Of a stretch of DNA of 64,000 nucleotides, positions 10,369 through 19,978 are shown in pieces. The DNA is from Tretioscincus oriximinensis. Taxonomy: Eukaryota; Chordata; Lepidosauria; Squamata; Gymnophthalmidae. The position numbers and the translations under genes are program-made. Position 1 is the stretch's first letter. Each line of letters begins with the position of its first letter. The notes beneath the pieces were generated by a model. That model had not been told where the DNA came from, ran no database searches, and saw nothing but the letters and a program-made list of their open reading frames with translations. The stretch spans positions 687,884 through 751,883 of the forward strand of contig JAJVDF010000585.1 of NCBI GenBank assembly GCA_022410635.1, in the 5' to 3' direction.

Positions 10369-10801
10369 TAAGGTTGCCATAAGTCCCGGGAAGGCGGGAC
10401 AATCCCAGCTTTGTGAACTAAAAAATAGTCCCCTCCAGGTTTTAAGGGAAAATCCCAGATTTTTACATTTCCCGATGCTGCATCAGGGAATGTAAAAATC
10501 CAGGATTTTAAAGGCAAAGGAGCCGTCAGGGCTGATGGCTGCAGCANGGCCAACGCTTTCCAGGGTCCTGGAAGGAACCTCTGAGTGTGCTGTAGCTGAT
10601 CCTCTGCTGGAGTTTCGGGCCTTCTGTCAGGCAGAACACGCCAACTCGCCTCCAGCAGAGGAAAAACAGTTGGGTTTTTGACAGGAGAACAGAGCTTTTG
10701 TGCAGTATATGAGTGCGTGTGAATGTGTGCGTGTGAGTGTGTGTGTACACACAGACACACACACCATCCCGGTTTTGGGCTGCCAAAACATGGCAACCCT
10801 A
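10369..10801. mobile_element. hAT MITE with 7/8 target duplication
   Basis: Termini: TAAGGTTGCCA at left and TGGCAACCCTA at right, imperfect inverted repeats. Flanks TTTTAGCC (10361-10368) and ATTTAGCC (10802-10809) match at 7 of 8 positions. An internal palindrome centres on 'cccgatgctgcatcaggga'. A (GT)n microsatellite lies near 10711-10763. No transposase coding. Confidence 0.8.
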
Positions 10802-11269
10802 ATTTAGCCTGGCCCTTCCTTTGGACTTCCCTGTGGATGTCTGCTGGACTTCTGATGCTACCTTTGGTAGGCTTGCTTCTGACTGCATTCCTGAACTATA
10901 TTTGCTGTGAGCTGTAGCAGCCAAGGCCTGTGGTCCTGCTTTCCCCTCCTAGTACTTTAATACTGGTTCTGCAATGTGATGACCAAGCTTTGCACCATGT
11001 GGACATGATCGTGAGGTCTGCTGAGAGCTCCAGCCCTGCCACACAATTCGTTCAGTGAGGCAGGGCATAGGAAAGCTGTTTTCCCTGCTGCATTGAGGTA
11101 GGAAAGCACTGCATTTTTTAATTCACCCACCCCAGTAGCCTCAAATCTTTTAGCTCTTCCTTCCAACCACAGTTTCCACAGCCCCTGAAGACCTGTGTGG
11201 GTTGAAAGCTGTTTTGTTCTAAAATTACTGGGTAGGAAGCATGTCCCTTGATAACAGCAAGGCCATCAA
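10802..11269. other. No recognisable feature
   Basis: No repeat match and no convincing exon. Confidence 0.35.
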
Positions 11270-11655
11270 GATCTCTTTTGATGCTGCCTCCCAGATGGAG
11301 CAACAGGCAGGATTCCTGAAATACCGTTTGCAGGGAGTCAAGAATAGGTGAAGATTTTACCTTCTGTTTCAAGCCCTGCCCACATGGAAACCTATACTGA
11401 GTCACAGATCAGGACAGAGCTTGGCCATTCACATGCCAGTATAGACTATGGCAGGTCCCATTCGGGACCTGCCATAGCCTACACTAGCATGTGAATGGCA
11501 GACTCCCATGCCAAGGTAAGTGCAGGATAAGATTCCATGTAGACAGGGCCTCAGGCTTCTCAGATATAATTGGTGGGTCACTGTGTGATACAGAATGCTG
11601 GACTAGATGGACTCTGGCCCCATTCAGTAGGACTCCTCTTATGTTCTTACGTAAG
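11270..11655 (+). mobile_element. CR1-like 3' end split by a PIF-like MITE
   Basis: CR1 3' UTR ('gagcaacaggcaggattcct', 'tttgcagggagtcaaga') runs to 11371. It resumes at 11551 with 'gtgatacagaatgctggact' and ends 'cttatgttcttacg'. The interruption is the MITE at 11372-11550. Confidence 0.85.
11372..11550. mobile_element. PIF/Harbinger-like foldback MITE
   Basis: Flanked by TCA on both sides (11369-11371, 11551-11553) within CR1. Termini AGCCCTGCC / ACAGGGCC. The centre is palindromic: GGCAGGTCCCATTCGGGACC then CTGCC. The family consensus elsewhere starts GGCCCTGTCCCC. A 3-bp target duplication fits PIF/Harbinger (TWA preferred). Confidence 0.75.
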
Positions 11656-11759
11656 GATAACATTGCTGAGTTTTGCCTAATGAAGGACTCATAGTTCTGG
11701 GAACTGGAACTCCAAAGAAAACAGTGACTTCAAGAAGTAAAGACCCTATCAATTTGACC
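11656..11759. other. No recognisable feature
   Basis: Short spacer between CR1 and L2. Confidence 0.4.
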
Positions 11760-12180
11760 GTTTTATTTATTTGTTTATTTATTTATTTATTTATTTGTTT
11801 GTTTGTTTGTTTACTTACTTGCTTGCTTGCTTACATTTATATTCTGCCCTATATCCAAAGGTCTCCGAGAGGACCATAGTTAAAAAAAACCCCATAAAAA
11901 CAATTAAAAGTAGAGCAGCGCCTTCAAAGAGAGGGGAATTTCTGGCTCAGTTGAAAGTGAGGGTTAACAGGTGTGACTTCAGTAGACATCTAGGGGCTAC
12001 CACAGAGAAGGTCCTCCCATGTGGCCACACACCCTTGATGAGTGAAGGAGGTAGGACAGGTGGGCCTCATCGGAGGAACTTGGGGTGTGGGNAGGTACGT
12101 ATGGGAGGAGGTGGTAGGGCCTTGTAAGGTAGTACTTTGGACTTGGTAGCAAATGGAGAGCTGGATCCTTCAGGACCAGT
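11760..12180 (-). mobile_element. L2 LINE 3' region
   Basis: The left tail (TTTATTTA, TTTGTTTG, TTACTTGC repeats) is followed by 'attctgccctatatccaaag' and L2-type 3' sequence with 'gagaaggtcctcccatgtgg' and 'gtagggccttgtaagg'. It ends where the solo LTR begins. Confidence 0.7.
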
Positions 12181-13003
12181 GTAACAAACTATGTTCAAGG
12201 ATAGAATGCTTACCTGCTTGCTATGGTATCGGGGGTTAGCTTCCCGATATTCAATGACATGAGACGGTATCTTGAGGTAGCTTGCCCTGGAGTTATGAAC
12301 ACGTGTTGAAGGATTCACACGGACAACGCTTCAGGTACAACGAGCATTCTAGGAGGGTCCACGGGTCATGGAATTCCTCCAGAAGGGCTCTGTGNGTCAA
12401 CTTTTATTGACCTCAGTATCAGAAGGCGTGATTTAGGATTATGACGAGGTAAAAGGGGTTGGCACACCCCACGTGGGTCAGGTGATGACACCTGTGTGAC
12501 GTGTTTCTCTCCTCCCCAAGTGGGTGCAGCNTGGTCTGGAGTTTCNGAAATTGGGCATGTTGGTNTGTATGTTTGGCTACCTGAATGGACCTGGTCAACC
12601 TTTGTGTGCCTCAATCAAGGTGTTAATGGCCAGGAAACCATGACTCACTCTTTGGCACACAAGTTTGATTGCCTCTGAATAGTCTTGCTTCAGGCATCCA
12701 TTAAGGCCAATGATTCTGGCCAGGGGAATTTAGCCTAAGCAAACCTTGAAACTTCCCTTTTACTATAACTGATACAATAGCCCTTACTGAAACAAAAGAG
12801 GTCACCTCACCAGGGTGCCTTTGGGCAAGGGAGGGAGATAATCTTGTTTCCTGAGAGGCACTAGGTCAGGAGTCAGGCTTGACCAGAGAAATTTTTGCAA
12901 AATATTACCCAGAGACCTCACTTTGGCTAACCCAGGTCAAGACAGGAATAGGAATATATTTAATATTAATTCCAATTATTATGTGTCCCCATGGAGAACC
13001 CCA
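12181..13003 (-). mobile_element. Solo LTR, family 1 (degenerate)
   Basis: Blocks 'gaggtagcttgccctgg', 'tcacacggacaac', 'ggtccacgggt', 'cctccagaagg', 'cttttattgac', 'atcagaaggcgtg', 'aaatattacccagagacctc' and 'attatgtgtcccc' occur in the same order in the LTR at 14758-15627. Read on minus, the TTATTGA block inverts to a poly(A)-type region. No internal retroviral genes are present. Confidence 0.7.
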
Positions 13004-13144
13004 TCAGTATGGCACTGGAGTTTGTTTTTTTGACATAACGGAAACTACACATTGTGCTTCTCTGGGGGGATGGAAGAAATGTACCATAGAAACCTGATGA
13101 CTACCTTTATTGGTCACCCTCTGTGGGAGAAAATTGTATCCAAT

Positions 13145-13422
13145 AATCATAGACTGACCAGCTTTTCTGAGGGCCAAACTAGGGTAATTAATATGCATGG
13201 TAATTTGCATATTCACCCACCAACATGCATATCCCTCTGAAATCCCATCCCGAGAAATCCGTGAAACATGCGAGAATTTTTCAAAGTGTGTGAGAATTTT
13301 CTGAAGTGTGTGAGAAATTTGCATTTTTTAATTTTTTTATCGAGGGGAGGATGCCTTCAGGAGCTGGCCCCGGTTCCCAGAGCCTCCTAGTGGTTGTGCA
13401 GTACATTTTAAAATAATAATAT

Positions 13423-13457
<35 letters not shown>

Positions 13458-13558
13458 TATTTTTCCTTAGCAAAAAACAGGGAAATCACCCCCTCCCTCC
13501 AGGACAGGGTAGATACCCCAAAACCGGATCATCGGCCAAAGGTGTCATCTGGTCAGCC
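13145..13558. mobile_element. Repeat W (copy 1), putative DNA transposon
   Basis: It shares with 38610-38993 the order 'catagactga', 'taatttgcatattca', 'ctctgaaatccc', 'gtgagaaatttgcat', 'ggaggatgccttcaggag', 'gtgtcatctggtcagc'. The right terminus also ends the palindrome at 2781-2940. An (ATTT)n microsatellite sits inside at 13420-13460. Confidence 0.65.
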
Positions 13559-13779
13559 TAGCATTGCTATTATTTCAATCCTGAAAAACTTTTTCAGGAA
13601 TTATTTCTTTTATTTAGAATACCCATTTTGTAGATTCTAGTGAAAGCTATGCATGGGATGTGCAGGGAACCCATTAAGACTTCATTTGTATTGATTAGTC
13701 AATTATCACTTGCAGGCTGAATAGACACAGATCTACATGGTGCCTATGACAACAGGACATCGGAGTTCTGAGCCCCAGT
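13559..13779. other. No recognisable feature
   Basis: No shared repeat and no exon. Confidence 0.4.
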
Positions 13780-13910
13780 TGTAGACAAGCTTCTTCGAGA
13801 TTTCTGAAGGCTTCTTCAGAACATCTGAGCATTTGAAGCTCATGCTGCCTTTTTTTTCTAAGGTGTTATGAAACTTCTTTGCTCGATAGTCAGGACCCAG
13901 GCTAATATGT
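13780..13910. mobile_element. Penelope-like HHR repeat, rearranged fragment
   Basis: Pieces 'gaagctcatgctgcc', 'gtagacaagcttcttc' and a tail related to 'tggacccagactaaca' belong to the dispersed family described at 20924 and 44402. The order is scrambled here and no complete ribozyme core remains. Confidence 0.45.
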
Positions 13911-14218
13911 ACATATAACAAAACGGGCATCAAATAGCCCAACATTCTGAGGTATAATGACCAATTATAGGGCTTGGAACTTTGATAGCCTTCAGAGGGA
14001 AACAGAGGAATAAAAGCAGGAATGAAGACACAAGGAAGGGAAGAAAGAAGGGAAGAAGGAAGGAATGATGGAAGGAAGGAAAGAAAAAAGAAAGACAAGA
14101 AAGGAAAGGAAGAACAAAGGAAGGAAGGAAAGAAGGAAGCAAAGTTAGAAAAGAAAGAAAAAACAGAAATAAATAAAGAGGGATGGGAAGGTGACGAGGG
14201 AGGAAGTGGCGGAGGCTA
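13905..14218 (+). mobile_element. Helitron-like element (copy B), 3' end missing
   Basis: 'acatataacaaaacgggcat', 'ccaacattctgaggtataat' and 'agggcttggaactttgatag' match copies A, C and E. A GA-rich tract follows to 14218. The terminal hairpin and CTAG are absent; a CR1 end abuts. Confidence 0.6.
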
Positions 14219-14221
14219 CAT

Positions 14222-14757
14222 AAGATCATCAGAGGAGCCCTGCTGAATGGGGCCAGGGACCACCTAGTACAGCATTCTGACTTACACAGGGGCCCACCAA
14301 TTGCCCCTGGGCAGTCTGAACAGAGGAAGGCAAAATCTTCACTTATTCTTGACTCCCTGCAAACTCCCTGGAGTATTNCCTGTCGCTCCATCCCAGAGGC
14401 AGTTTCAAAAGATCCACCATAGAAGCTATCTATACCCTGCCTTGNTGTCCATAAACGTATCTAACCCTGTCTTTATCTAACCCAGCTGCTAGCTACCACC
14501 ACTTCCTGCTAGCTTTAGGAAGTAAATTCCAAAGGCTNATGAAAAAATATTTCCCCTTATCTGTCCTCATTCTTCTGCCCATCATTTTGAAGGGATGCCC
14601 CCTGGTCCTATTGTTGTGCGATAGNTAGAGAAAACATTTTTTCTCTATTCACCCTATCCATCCCATGCATGATTTTATACACTTCAATCAGGTCACCTCT
14701 TAAATGCTGTCTTTCGAGGATGCAGAGGCCCAGACATTGCAGCCTGATTTCATAAGG
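14222..14757 (-). mobile_element. CR1-like LINE, 3' segment (split by LTR)
   Basis: CR1 3' UTR and RT remnant ending 'cctgatttcataagg'. The same element continues at 15634 with 'gaggtgctccaggccc', so the two parts are one insertion split by the LTR. Confidence 0.85.
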
Positions 14758-15627
14758 TAACGAGATCCGGCTTTCTCGCTAACCAATGACTGAGCGGTGA
14801 CGTGAGGTAGCTTGCCCTGGGGNCCGTATCACCTGCCACGAAATAATGCGCACACGGACGACACTTCAGGGCAACAGGAGATCCTAGGAGGTCCACGGGT
14901 AGATGGAAGCCTCCAGAAGGTCGAAAGGTCTCCACTTTTATTGATAACAGAATCAGAAGGCGTGTATGAAAATGATGACGGGGTAAAAAGGGCGGAGGAT
15001 ACCCNACGTGGGTCTGTGAGGTCATACATGATGCGTTATGNCCCCCCCCGAGGGGGCGCAGCCTGGGTACAGTAACCAATAGGGGAAGAGAAGTATGTGT
15101 GTGTGGTGTGCCCAATTACTGGAACTTGGCTACCATTGAGATCCCCTGTCAATCAAATCCTGACAGGAAGATGACTCATATCAAGGGTCCAGTCTCTGAT
15201 GACCCTTGATTGATATCAAACAAAGAAGAGATTTCAGTGTATACAGAAAAGGAGAAGAAGGTAAATAGTGGCTTCCCTTTGGGACAATAAGGAAGCTTCA
15301 GGCTAGTTTGCCAAAGAGATATTCCCATTGAGAGTCAAGTCTGCCTTATAGAAAAAGCAAACAGTTGACTTCTCAGACATTAATGGGATTAATGTGTCCT
15401 TTGTCAGACAGGACATAGAATCAGGAGCTACCTTTCACAGGTGCCCCCAGGGAGAGGAAAAGAGATTAACTGAGTTCCTGAGGTTGAGCAAAGGTCAGCT
15501 TGACCAAGGAAAATTTTGAAAATTATTACCCAGAGGCCTCTCTTTGGTAGCTAGTTCCATCTAGATATATTTGATATTAATAATATATTTTATTTCTAAT
15601 ATGTGTCCCAGGGGGGAATTCCTAACA
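14758..15627 (-). mobile_element. Solo LTR, family 1, inserted in CR1
   Basis: It lies exactly between two adjacent CR1 positions, flanked by ATAAGG and AAAAGG. Minus-strand start is TGTTAGG; its end is ...CGTTA. It shares seven or more blocks in order with 12181-13003. Length about 870 bp. It contains a region inverse to a poly(A) signal. No internal coding remains, so it is a recombined solo LTR. Whether the parent was an endogenous retrovirus or a Gypsy element cannot be told from the LTR alone. Confidence 0.75.
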
Positions 15628-15835
15628 AAAAGGGAGGTGCTCCAGGCCCTCAATCATTCTTGTTGCCCTTTTCTGCACCTTCTCTAGAGACTCTAATGTC
15701 TTTTTTGAGATGTGGTCACCAGAACTGAACAAAGTACTCCAAACGGGGATCACCACAGATTTATAAAGAGGCAAAACAACACTTGCTGACTTGTTTTCAA
15801 TTCCTTTCCTTATGATCCCTCACTGAAATGTTCCG
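15628..15835 (-). mobile_element. CR1-like LINE, 5' segment
   Basis: Continuation of 14222-14757: 'ttgttgcccttttctgcacc', 'gagatgtggtcaccagaact', 'agatttataaagaggcaaaa'. Confidence 0.85.
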
Positions 15836-16225
15836 GTAAATGATTTACTACCCTTGAAAATATTTTCTTTAATGATGTTTTAAAGTTCTGTTTATAGAAT
15901 CTAATTATTAAACAGTAGTATTTTCTTTCTTTCTTTTGCTCGGAAGAAATTGGTTTTCTTCATAAGAGACTTTTTGGGGGGGAAAAACATTTTGCAATAA
16001 AAAGGTGTGTGGTGCTACATATTGTGCTCTGTAGGCTCTGTTTACTATACATCCTATTTGACTGCTACTCATGTTATCTGTCCCTAATGGAGGTTCAGTT
16101 CCCACAAAGTCTTGAAGGTCACATCTTCTCNAGCCTGATCACAGAAGGAAGAGTGCACCAGGTCGGTGAGTGGAGCACTGACATTTGTGAGTAATTTTTC
16201 TTAAACTGATGTATGTATGCAACAA
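15836..16225. other. No recognisable feature
   Basis: No shared repeat and no exon. Confidence 0.4.
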
Positions 16226-16452
16226 GGTTAGGGTTAGATTAGCGATAGGGTTAGGGTTAGATTAGGGTTAGAGTTAGGGTTAGAATCACAGAATCATAGA
16301 GTTGGGAGGACCTCCAGGGACATGGGGTCTAACCCCCTGCAGGATTCAGTAAACCATCCCAGACAGAAGGCTGCCCAGCTTGTTTGAAGACTCCCAGCGA
16401 AGGGTTAGAGTAAGGTTGGGATAAGGTTATCTTAGGGTTAGGGTAGGGTTAG
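16226..16452. repeat. Interstitial telomeric (TTAGGG)n tract split by CR1
   Basis: Degenerate GGTTAGGGTTAG units at 16226-16283 and 16401-16452, separated by 117 bp of CR1. The CR1 junctions both read GGTTAG. These are vertebrate telomere units at an internal site. Confidence 0.85.
16284..16400 (-). mobile_element. CR1 LINE 3' end, (ATGATTCT)n family
   Basis: Inverted tail 'aatcacagaatcatagag' followed by 'ttgggaggacctccaggg' and 'aaaccatcccagacaga', as in the intact copy's end at 55900. Confidence 0.9.
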
Positions 16453-16740
16453 AAGAGGAGAAGTCTAGAAGAAGAAGGAGAGGAGGAGAAGGACAAAGAG
16501 GAGGAGGAGAAGGAGGAAGAAGAGGATGAGGAGAAGAAGGCGAGGAGGATAATGGCTTGCAAGGTTATTTTTCACTTGAAGGCTTATAGCTATTTGATCT
16601 TCCCCGCTATGTTGTGCTAGTATCTATTAATCTATTTGCAAATGTGTTTGCTTTCAAACAGCTAGACTGTCTGAAGCTGAGGCCAGTAGAGGGCACTCAC
16701 TCCACGGCTGACATATGGACCTCAAACTCCAAGCTCCTAA
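16453..16740 (-). mobile_element. SINE-Y with expanded polypurine tail
   Basis: The GA-rich tract 16453-16552 is the tail; the body (16553-16740) has 'cttgcaaggttatttttcac', 'gatcttcccc', 'aatctatttgcaa', 'gctttcaaacagctag'. The head is degraded. Confidence 0.6.
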
Positions 16741-17585
16741 CCCTCCCTTTGTACATAGGGTGAGATTAGGGTTGTANGATTCTGTATTGAAACAGAGGAC
16801 AGAACGATAGCACTCCCATCTTTTTTTTTAATTTTAGTTCAAAAAAACCTTATGAAATGTTACGTATTCATCCAGTGCTTTGTTTCTTTCCTTTATATAG
16901 CAATTTTGAACATCTTCCCCCATCCTTTTCCATCTCTTCCTCCTCCCACACCCTTATTTAGACCATTTTCAATACTCAAGAGGGATTTAAGTCTGGAAAA
17001 AATCAATCTTCATTTCAGTTTCTGTTGCTTCACGCCTTATTTCTATGCCTAAATAGTTCTTTAAAAATCAACCATTTTTGTTTACAGTCCCTTATTGTCT
17101 GGCTGTTTTCCAGCTGATTAACTTTACAATCAGAGATTTCAGTCGCAATCGCATTGATTATGTATTCGTGCATTTTCGGCTGCAGTCCCGCCTTGGTGAA
17201 TGTTGCTCAGGAACAGAATGTCCCTGACAAACAAGCCTCCCCCCAAAATGCCACCCTGTCATTTTCTTCACNAAATAAGGATTAAAAATAAAAAAATTCT
17301 GCCAAGATCCGCATCCCTGGTAAACACCCAGTTCGTTGTCCTTTGACTTTTCCAAATTTGCTGCTCCACGGTAGAAGTTAAGTGCTCAACTGAAGTCCAC
17401 TAATTGTTCCTTTCCGGGTATTTCTGCATAAAGGCATCACAGTGCATGAATTCATTGTTTTGAAGATCAGTAACCTTTTATGGAGGAGACTTCCATATGC
17501 CTCTTTGCTCATAAAGAGGCATATTGTGATAGCGGTTCTTTTTTGCAGAATTAGGGGAAATAACACCCACACACAACTATAGGGT
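16741..17585. other. No recognisable gene or repeat
   Basis: AT-rich sequence, no shared repeat and no convincing exon. Confidence 0.35.
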
Positions 17586-17589
17586 TTGG

Positions 17590-17690
17590 GAGTTTCAGTT
17601 GGTGCAAAACTCAGCAGTGAAGCTGAATCCCATTAAAGAACTGTCCTGGCTCTCTATTCACTACCAAGCCCAATTCAAGGTACTAACATA
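17590..17690 (+). mobile_element. L2 LINE RT fragment
   Basis: 'gcaaaactcagcagtgaagc' and 'ttcactaccaagcccaattc' then 'aaggta' correspond to the L2 RT end (VQNSA...LSWLSIHYQAQFKV with frame shifts). Short and decayed. A CR1 minus fragment follows at 17690-17738. Confidence 0.55.
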
Positions 17691-17739
17691 ACAGGAGCCT
17701 TGCTGAATCTACTCCAGCCTTCTCACTGTGGCCCACCAA

Positions 17740-17965
17740 TTTGTTTATTTATTTTTATTTATTTTGTACTTTCATCCCGCCCTATACCCGAAGGTCTCAG
17801 GGCTGGCAACCATAGGGTGGCGCACATAACTTTGGTTGCTTTCTCCATAACAGACACCCTGTGGTGTAGGTGGGGCTGAGAGAGCTCAAAGAACTGTGAC
17901 TGGCCCAAGGTCACCCAGCTGGCTTTCGTGGAGGAACGGGGAATCGAACCGGGAGACTACCAGGA
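17740..17965 (-). mobile_element. SINE-A with L2-like tail
   Basis: Tail (ATTT)n, then 'gccctatacccgaaggtctc', 'gtaggtggggctgagagagc', 'aaggtcacccagctggcttt', 'ggaatcgaaccgggagac'. The B-box-like GGTTCGATTCC reads on the minus strand. The tail matches the L2 terminus, which suggests L2 machinery mobilised it. Confidence 0.75.
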
Positions 17966-18150
17966 AACGCTTAGGAAACCGTCTCTCACCTGGGAGATGG
18001 GGTTTAGAAGCTTTGTGTCAGACATGGGGAAGGCTGAGCACCTTCCACTAGCCTGTAGCTCTTGCCAAACCAGCTATTCAAAAGCAAGAATTGCAAGAAA
18101 TTGCAGCTAACTGCAAGTAGATACATGGGAACCACCACAGCGCGGCAGCA
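17960..18150 (+). mobile_element. SINE-Y, 5' part
   Basis: 'cttaggaaaccgtctctcac', B-box-like region, 'gagcaccttccactagcctg', 'agcaagaattgcaagaaatt' match the full copy at 33518. The 3' tail is replaced by GC-rich sequence. Confidence 0.75.
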
Positions 18151-18365
18151 GGCAACGCAGCCTTTTAAGGCTTCTGCCGAAGCTCTGTCTCCACCATGCA
18201 CCACAGCAGCCGCCAGCACGCTCCGTCTGCACCCGGAAGTTTAGCGCTGCCACCGACTGCGTCCTGCCAGCCAATAATACATGACAGTGACTGATAAATG
18301 TGTTCCCCTGGACGCATAATTTTGAGCTAAAATAAAGGACATCCCGTATAATAAGGGACAGGTGG
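18151..18365. other. Unassigned, with hAT-like end
   Basis: The last 65 bp ('aaggacatcccgtataataa', 'caggtggcaaccct') resemble a hAT MITE right end like that at 10801. The left end was not found. Confidence 0.4.
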
Positions 18366-18483
18366 CAACCCTACTGTTTCTCCATCTCGGAGGCAGCATC
18401 AAAAGATCCATCCTAGTAGCTATTTATACCCTTGATGTCCATGAACTTGTCTAATCCTCTCTTAAAGCTATCCAGGCTTTTAA
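18366..18483 (-). mobile_element. CR1-like fragment
   Basis: 'gaggcagcatcaaaagatcc', 'gatgtccatgaacttgtcta', 'aagctatccaggctt' are shared with other CR1 copies. Confidence 0.8.
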
Positions 18484-18686
18484 CATTGAGTTGCAGTTCC
18501 CTAAATGGTTTGAGACCCAAATATTTGCAGGAACACCTGCCCACACACTCTTCTGATGAGGATTTCCTTACAATCCCAGCTTTTTGAATTGTCAAGGGTG
18601 TGTGGAGGGGGCCTCCTCTGTGGTAGCCCCCAAGTTGTGGAATTCTCTACCCTCTGGGTTGTGCCAGGCACTATGCACCCTATAGC
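18484..18686 (+). mobile_element. L2 LINE RT C-terminal fragment
   Basis: Plus-strand residues APKLWNSLPSGLCQAL match the L2 RT C-terminal motif (PRLWNSLP), also visible at 57540 on the other strand. Frame otherwise broken. Confidence 0.55.
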
Positions 18687-18712
18687 AGGCACGGATAGCT
18701 CAGTTGCTTAGA
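18687..18712 (+). mobile_element. SINE-Y head fragment
   Basis: GCACGGATAGCTCAGTTGC, the tRNA-like A-box region of SINE-Y, cut by the CR1 tail that follows. Confidence 0.75.
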
Positions 18713-18943
18713 ATCATAGAATCATAGAGTTGGAAGGGTCATGGGGTCCAACCCCCTGCTCGATGAAGGATTCATTAAACAATCCCAGACAGTTGACCGT
18801 CCAGCCTCTGTTGAAGACTTCCAGGGAAGGTGAACTCAAAACCCCCTGTGGCAAACTGTTCCACTGGTTTATCACCCTGACTGTTAGAAAGTTTTTTCTG
18901 ATATCTAATCTAAATCTACTCCCTTACAGTTTCAGTTCCCCAG
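18713..18943 (-). mobile_element. CR1 LINE 3' end, (ATGATTCT)n family
   Basis: Inverted tail 'gaatcatagaatcatagagt', then 'ccaaccccctgctcgatg', 'gcaaactgttccactggttt', 'aacttt' type RT end. It leads straight into the 33-bp minisatellite. Confidence 0.9.
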
Positions 18944-19478
18944 GACCAGAGTGCCATTTAATAATTGGTTCCCTTGGACTGGAGTGCCATTTAATAATCT
19001 GTTCCCCTGGACCAGTGTGCCATTTAATAATCTGTTCCCCTGGACCGGAGTGCCATTTAATAATCTGTTNCCCTGNANCGGAGTGCCATTTAATAATCTG
19101 TTCCCTTGGACTGGAGTGCCATTTAATAATCTGTTCCCCTGGACCAGCGTGCCATTTAATAATCTGTTCCCCTGGACCGGAGTGCCATTTAATAATCTGT
19201 TCCCCTGAATCGGAGTGCCATTTAATAATCTGTTCCCTTGGACTGGAGTGCCATTTAATAATCTGTTCCCCTGGACCGGAGTGCCATTTAATAATCTGTT
19301 CCCCTGAATCGGAGTGCCATTTAATAATCTGTTCCCCGGAATCGGAGTGCCATTTAATAATCTGTTCCCCGGAATCGGAGTGCCATTTAATAATCTGTTC
19401 CCCGGAATCGGAGTGCCATTTAATAACCGGTTCCTCTGGACCGGAGTGTCATTTAATAACCGGTTCACCTGAACCAGT
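18944..19478. repeat. 33-bp minisatellite, 16 copies, with higher-order pattern
   Basis: Each unit contains 'gtgccatttaataatctg' and a variable end (cttggactgg, ctggaccag, ctggaccgg, ctgaatcgg, ccggaatcgg). Variants recur in the order T-A-C-(C/E), T-A-C-E, T-C-E, then three ccggaatcgg units. Because 33 is a multiple of 3, the array is open on both strands; the repeated 11-residue peptide is an artefact. Confidence 0.95.
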
Positions 19479-19554
19479 GTGAAATGGCTGAATCCTACCA
19501 CTGGACACAGGCCTGATTTACTCTTGGCCTTATTCTGTTCCCAATGGTGTTCTG
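19479..19554. other. Spacer
   Basis: No recognisable feature. Confidence 0.4.
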
Positions 19555-19645
19555 GAATCATAGACTCATAGTATCTTAGAGTTGGAAGGGACCTCCAAGG
19601 CCATTGGGTCCACCCCCCTGCTCAATGCAGGAGATTGCTGTTCTC
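19555..19645 (-). mobile_element. CR1 LINE 3' end, (ATGATTCT)n family
   Basis: 'gaatcatagactcatagt', 'agagttggaagggacctcca', 'cccctgctcaatgcagg'. Confidence 0.85.
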
Positions 19646-19970
19646 ATGGCACTCCAGATTAGCACAGGCCACAGCTAAGCCAAGTCAAGTGGAAATCAGG
19701 TCATCATTTCAACATTTAACTAACATATTCTTGGGCAACCTTTGCTGTCCCTAACTCTGGGAACTCCAAACAGTGATTCTGAATCTCCTACTGCATTTGG
19801 ACTGAGTAATCTTTCTTGCTACATGAAAGTCATTCTACTACTTTCTTAATGTCCAGCTGCCATTACTAAAACTATTACAAATCTTGCTTGGCTTCTGTAA
19901 AGTCAAATGCAAGGCAAGACTCTATGGAGAGATTATTCCTTACATTCTCCATTTCAGCTGTTAAGTCCTT
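19646..19970. other. No recognisable feature
   Basis: No shared repeat and no exon. Confidence 0.4.
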
Positions 19971-19978
19971 ATATTTGG

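Noticed and set aside
18944..19478. CRISPR-like regular repeats
   Set aside because: Units are contiguous with no unique spacers, and the genome is vertebrate.
18730..19561. 250- and 209-residue repeat proteins on both strands
   Set aside because: Caused by a 33-bp minisatellite, which keeps any stop-free frame open; the first part is CR1 3' end.
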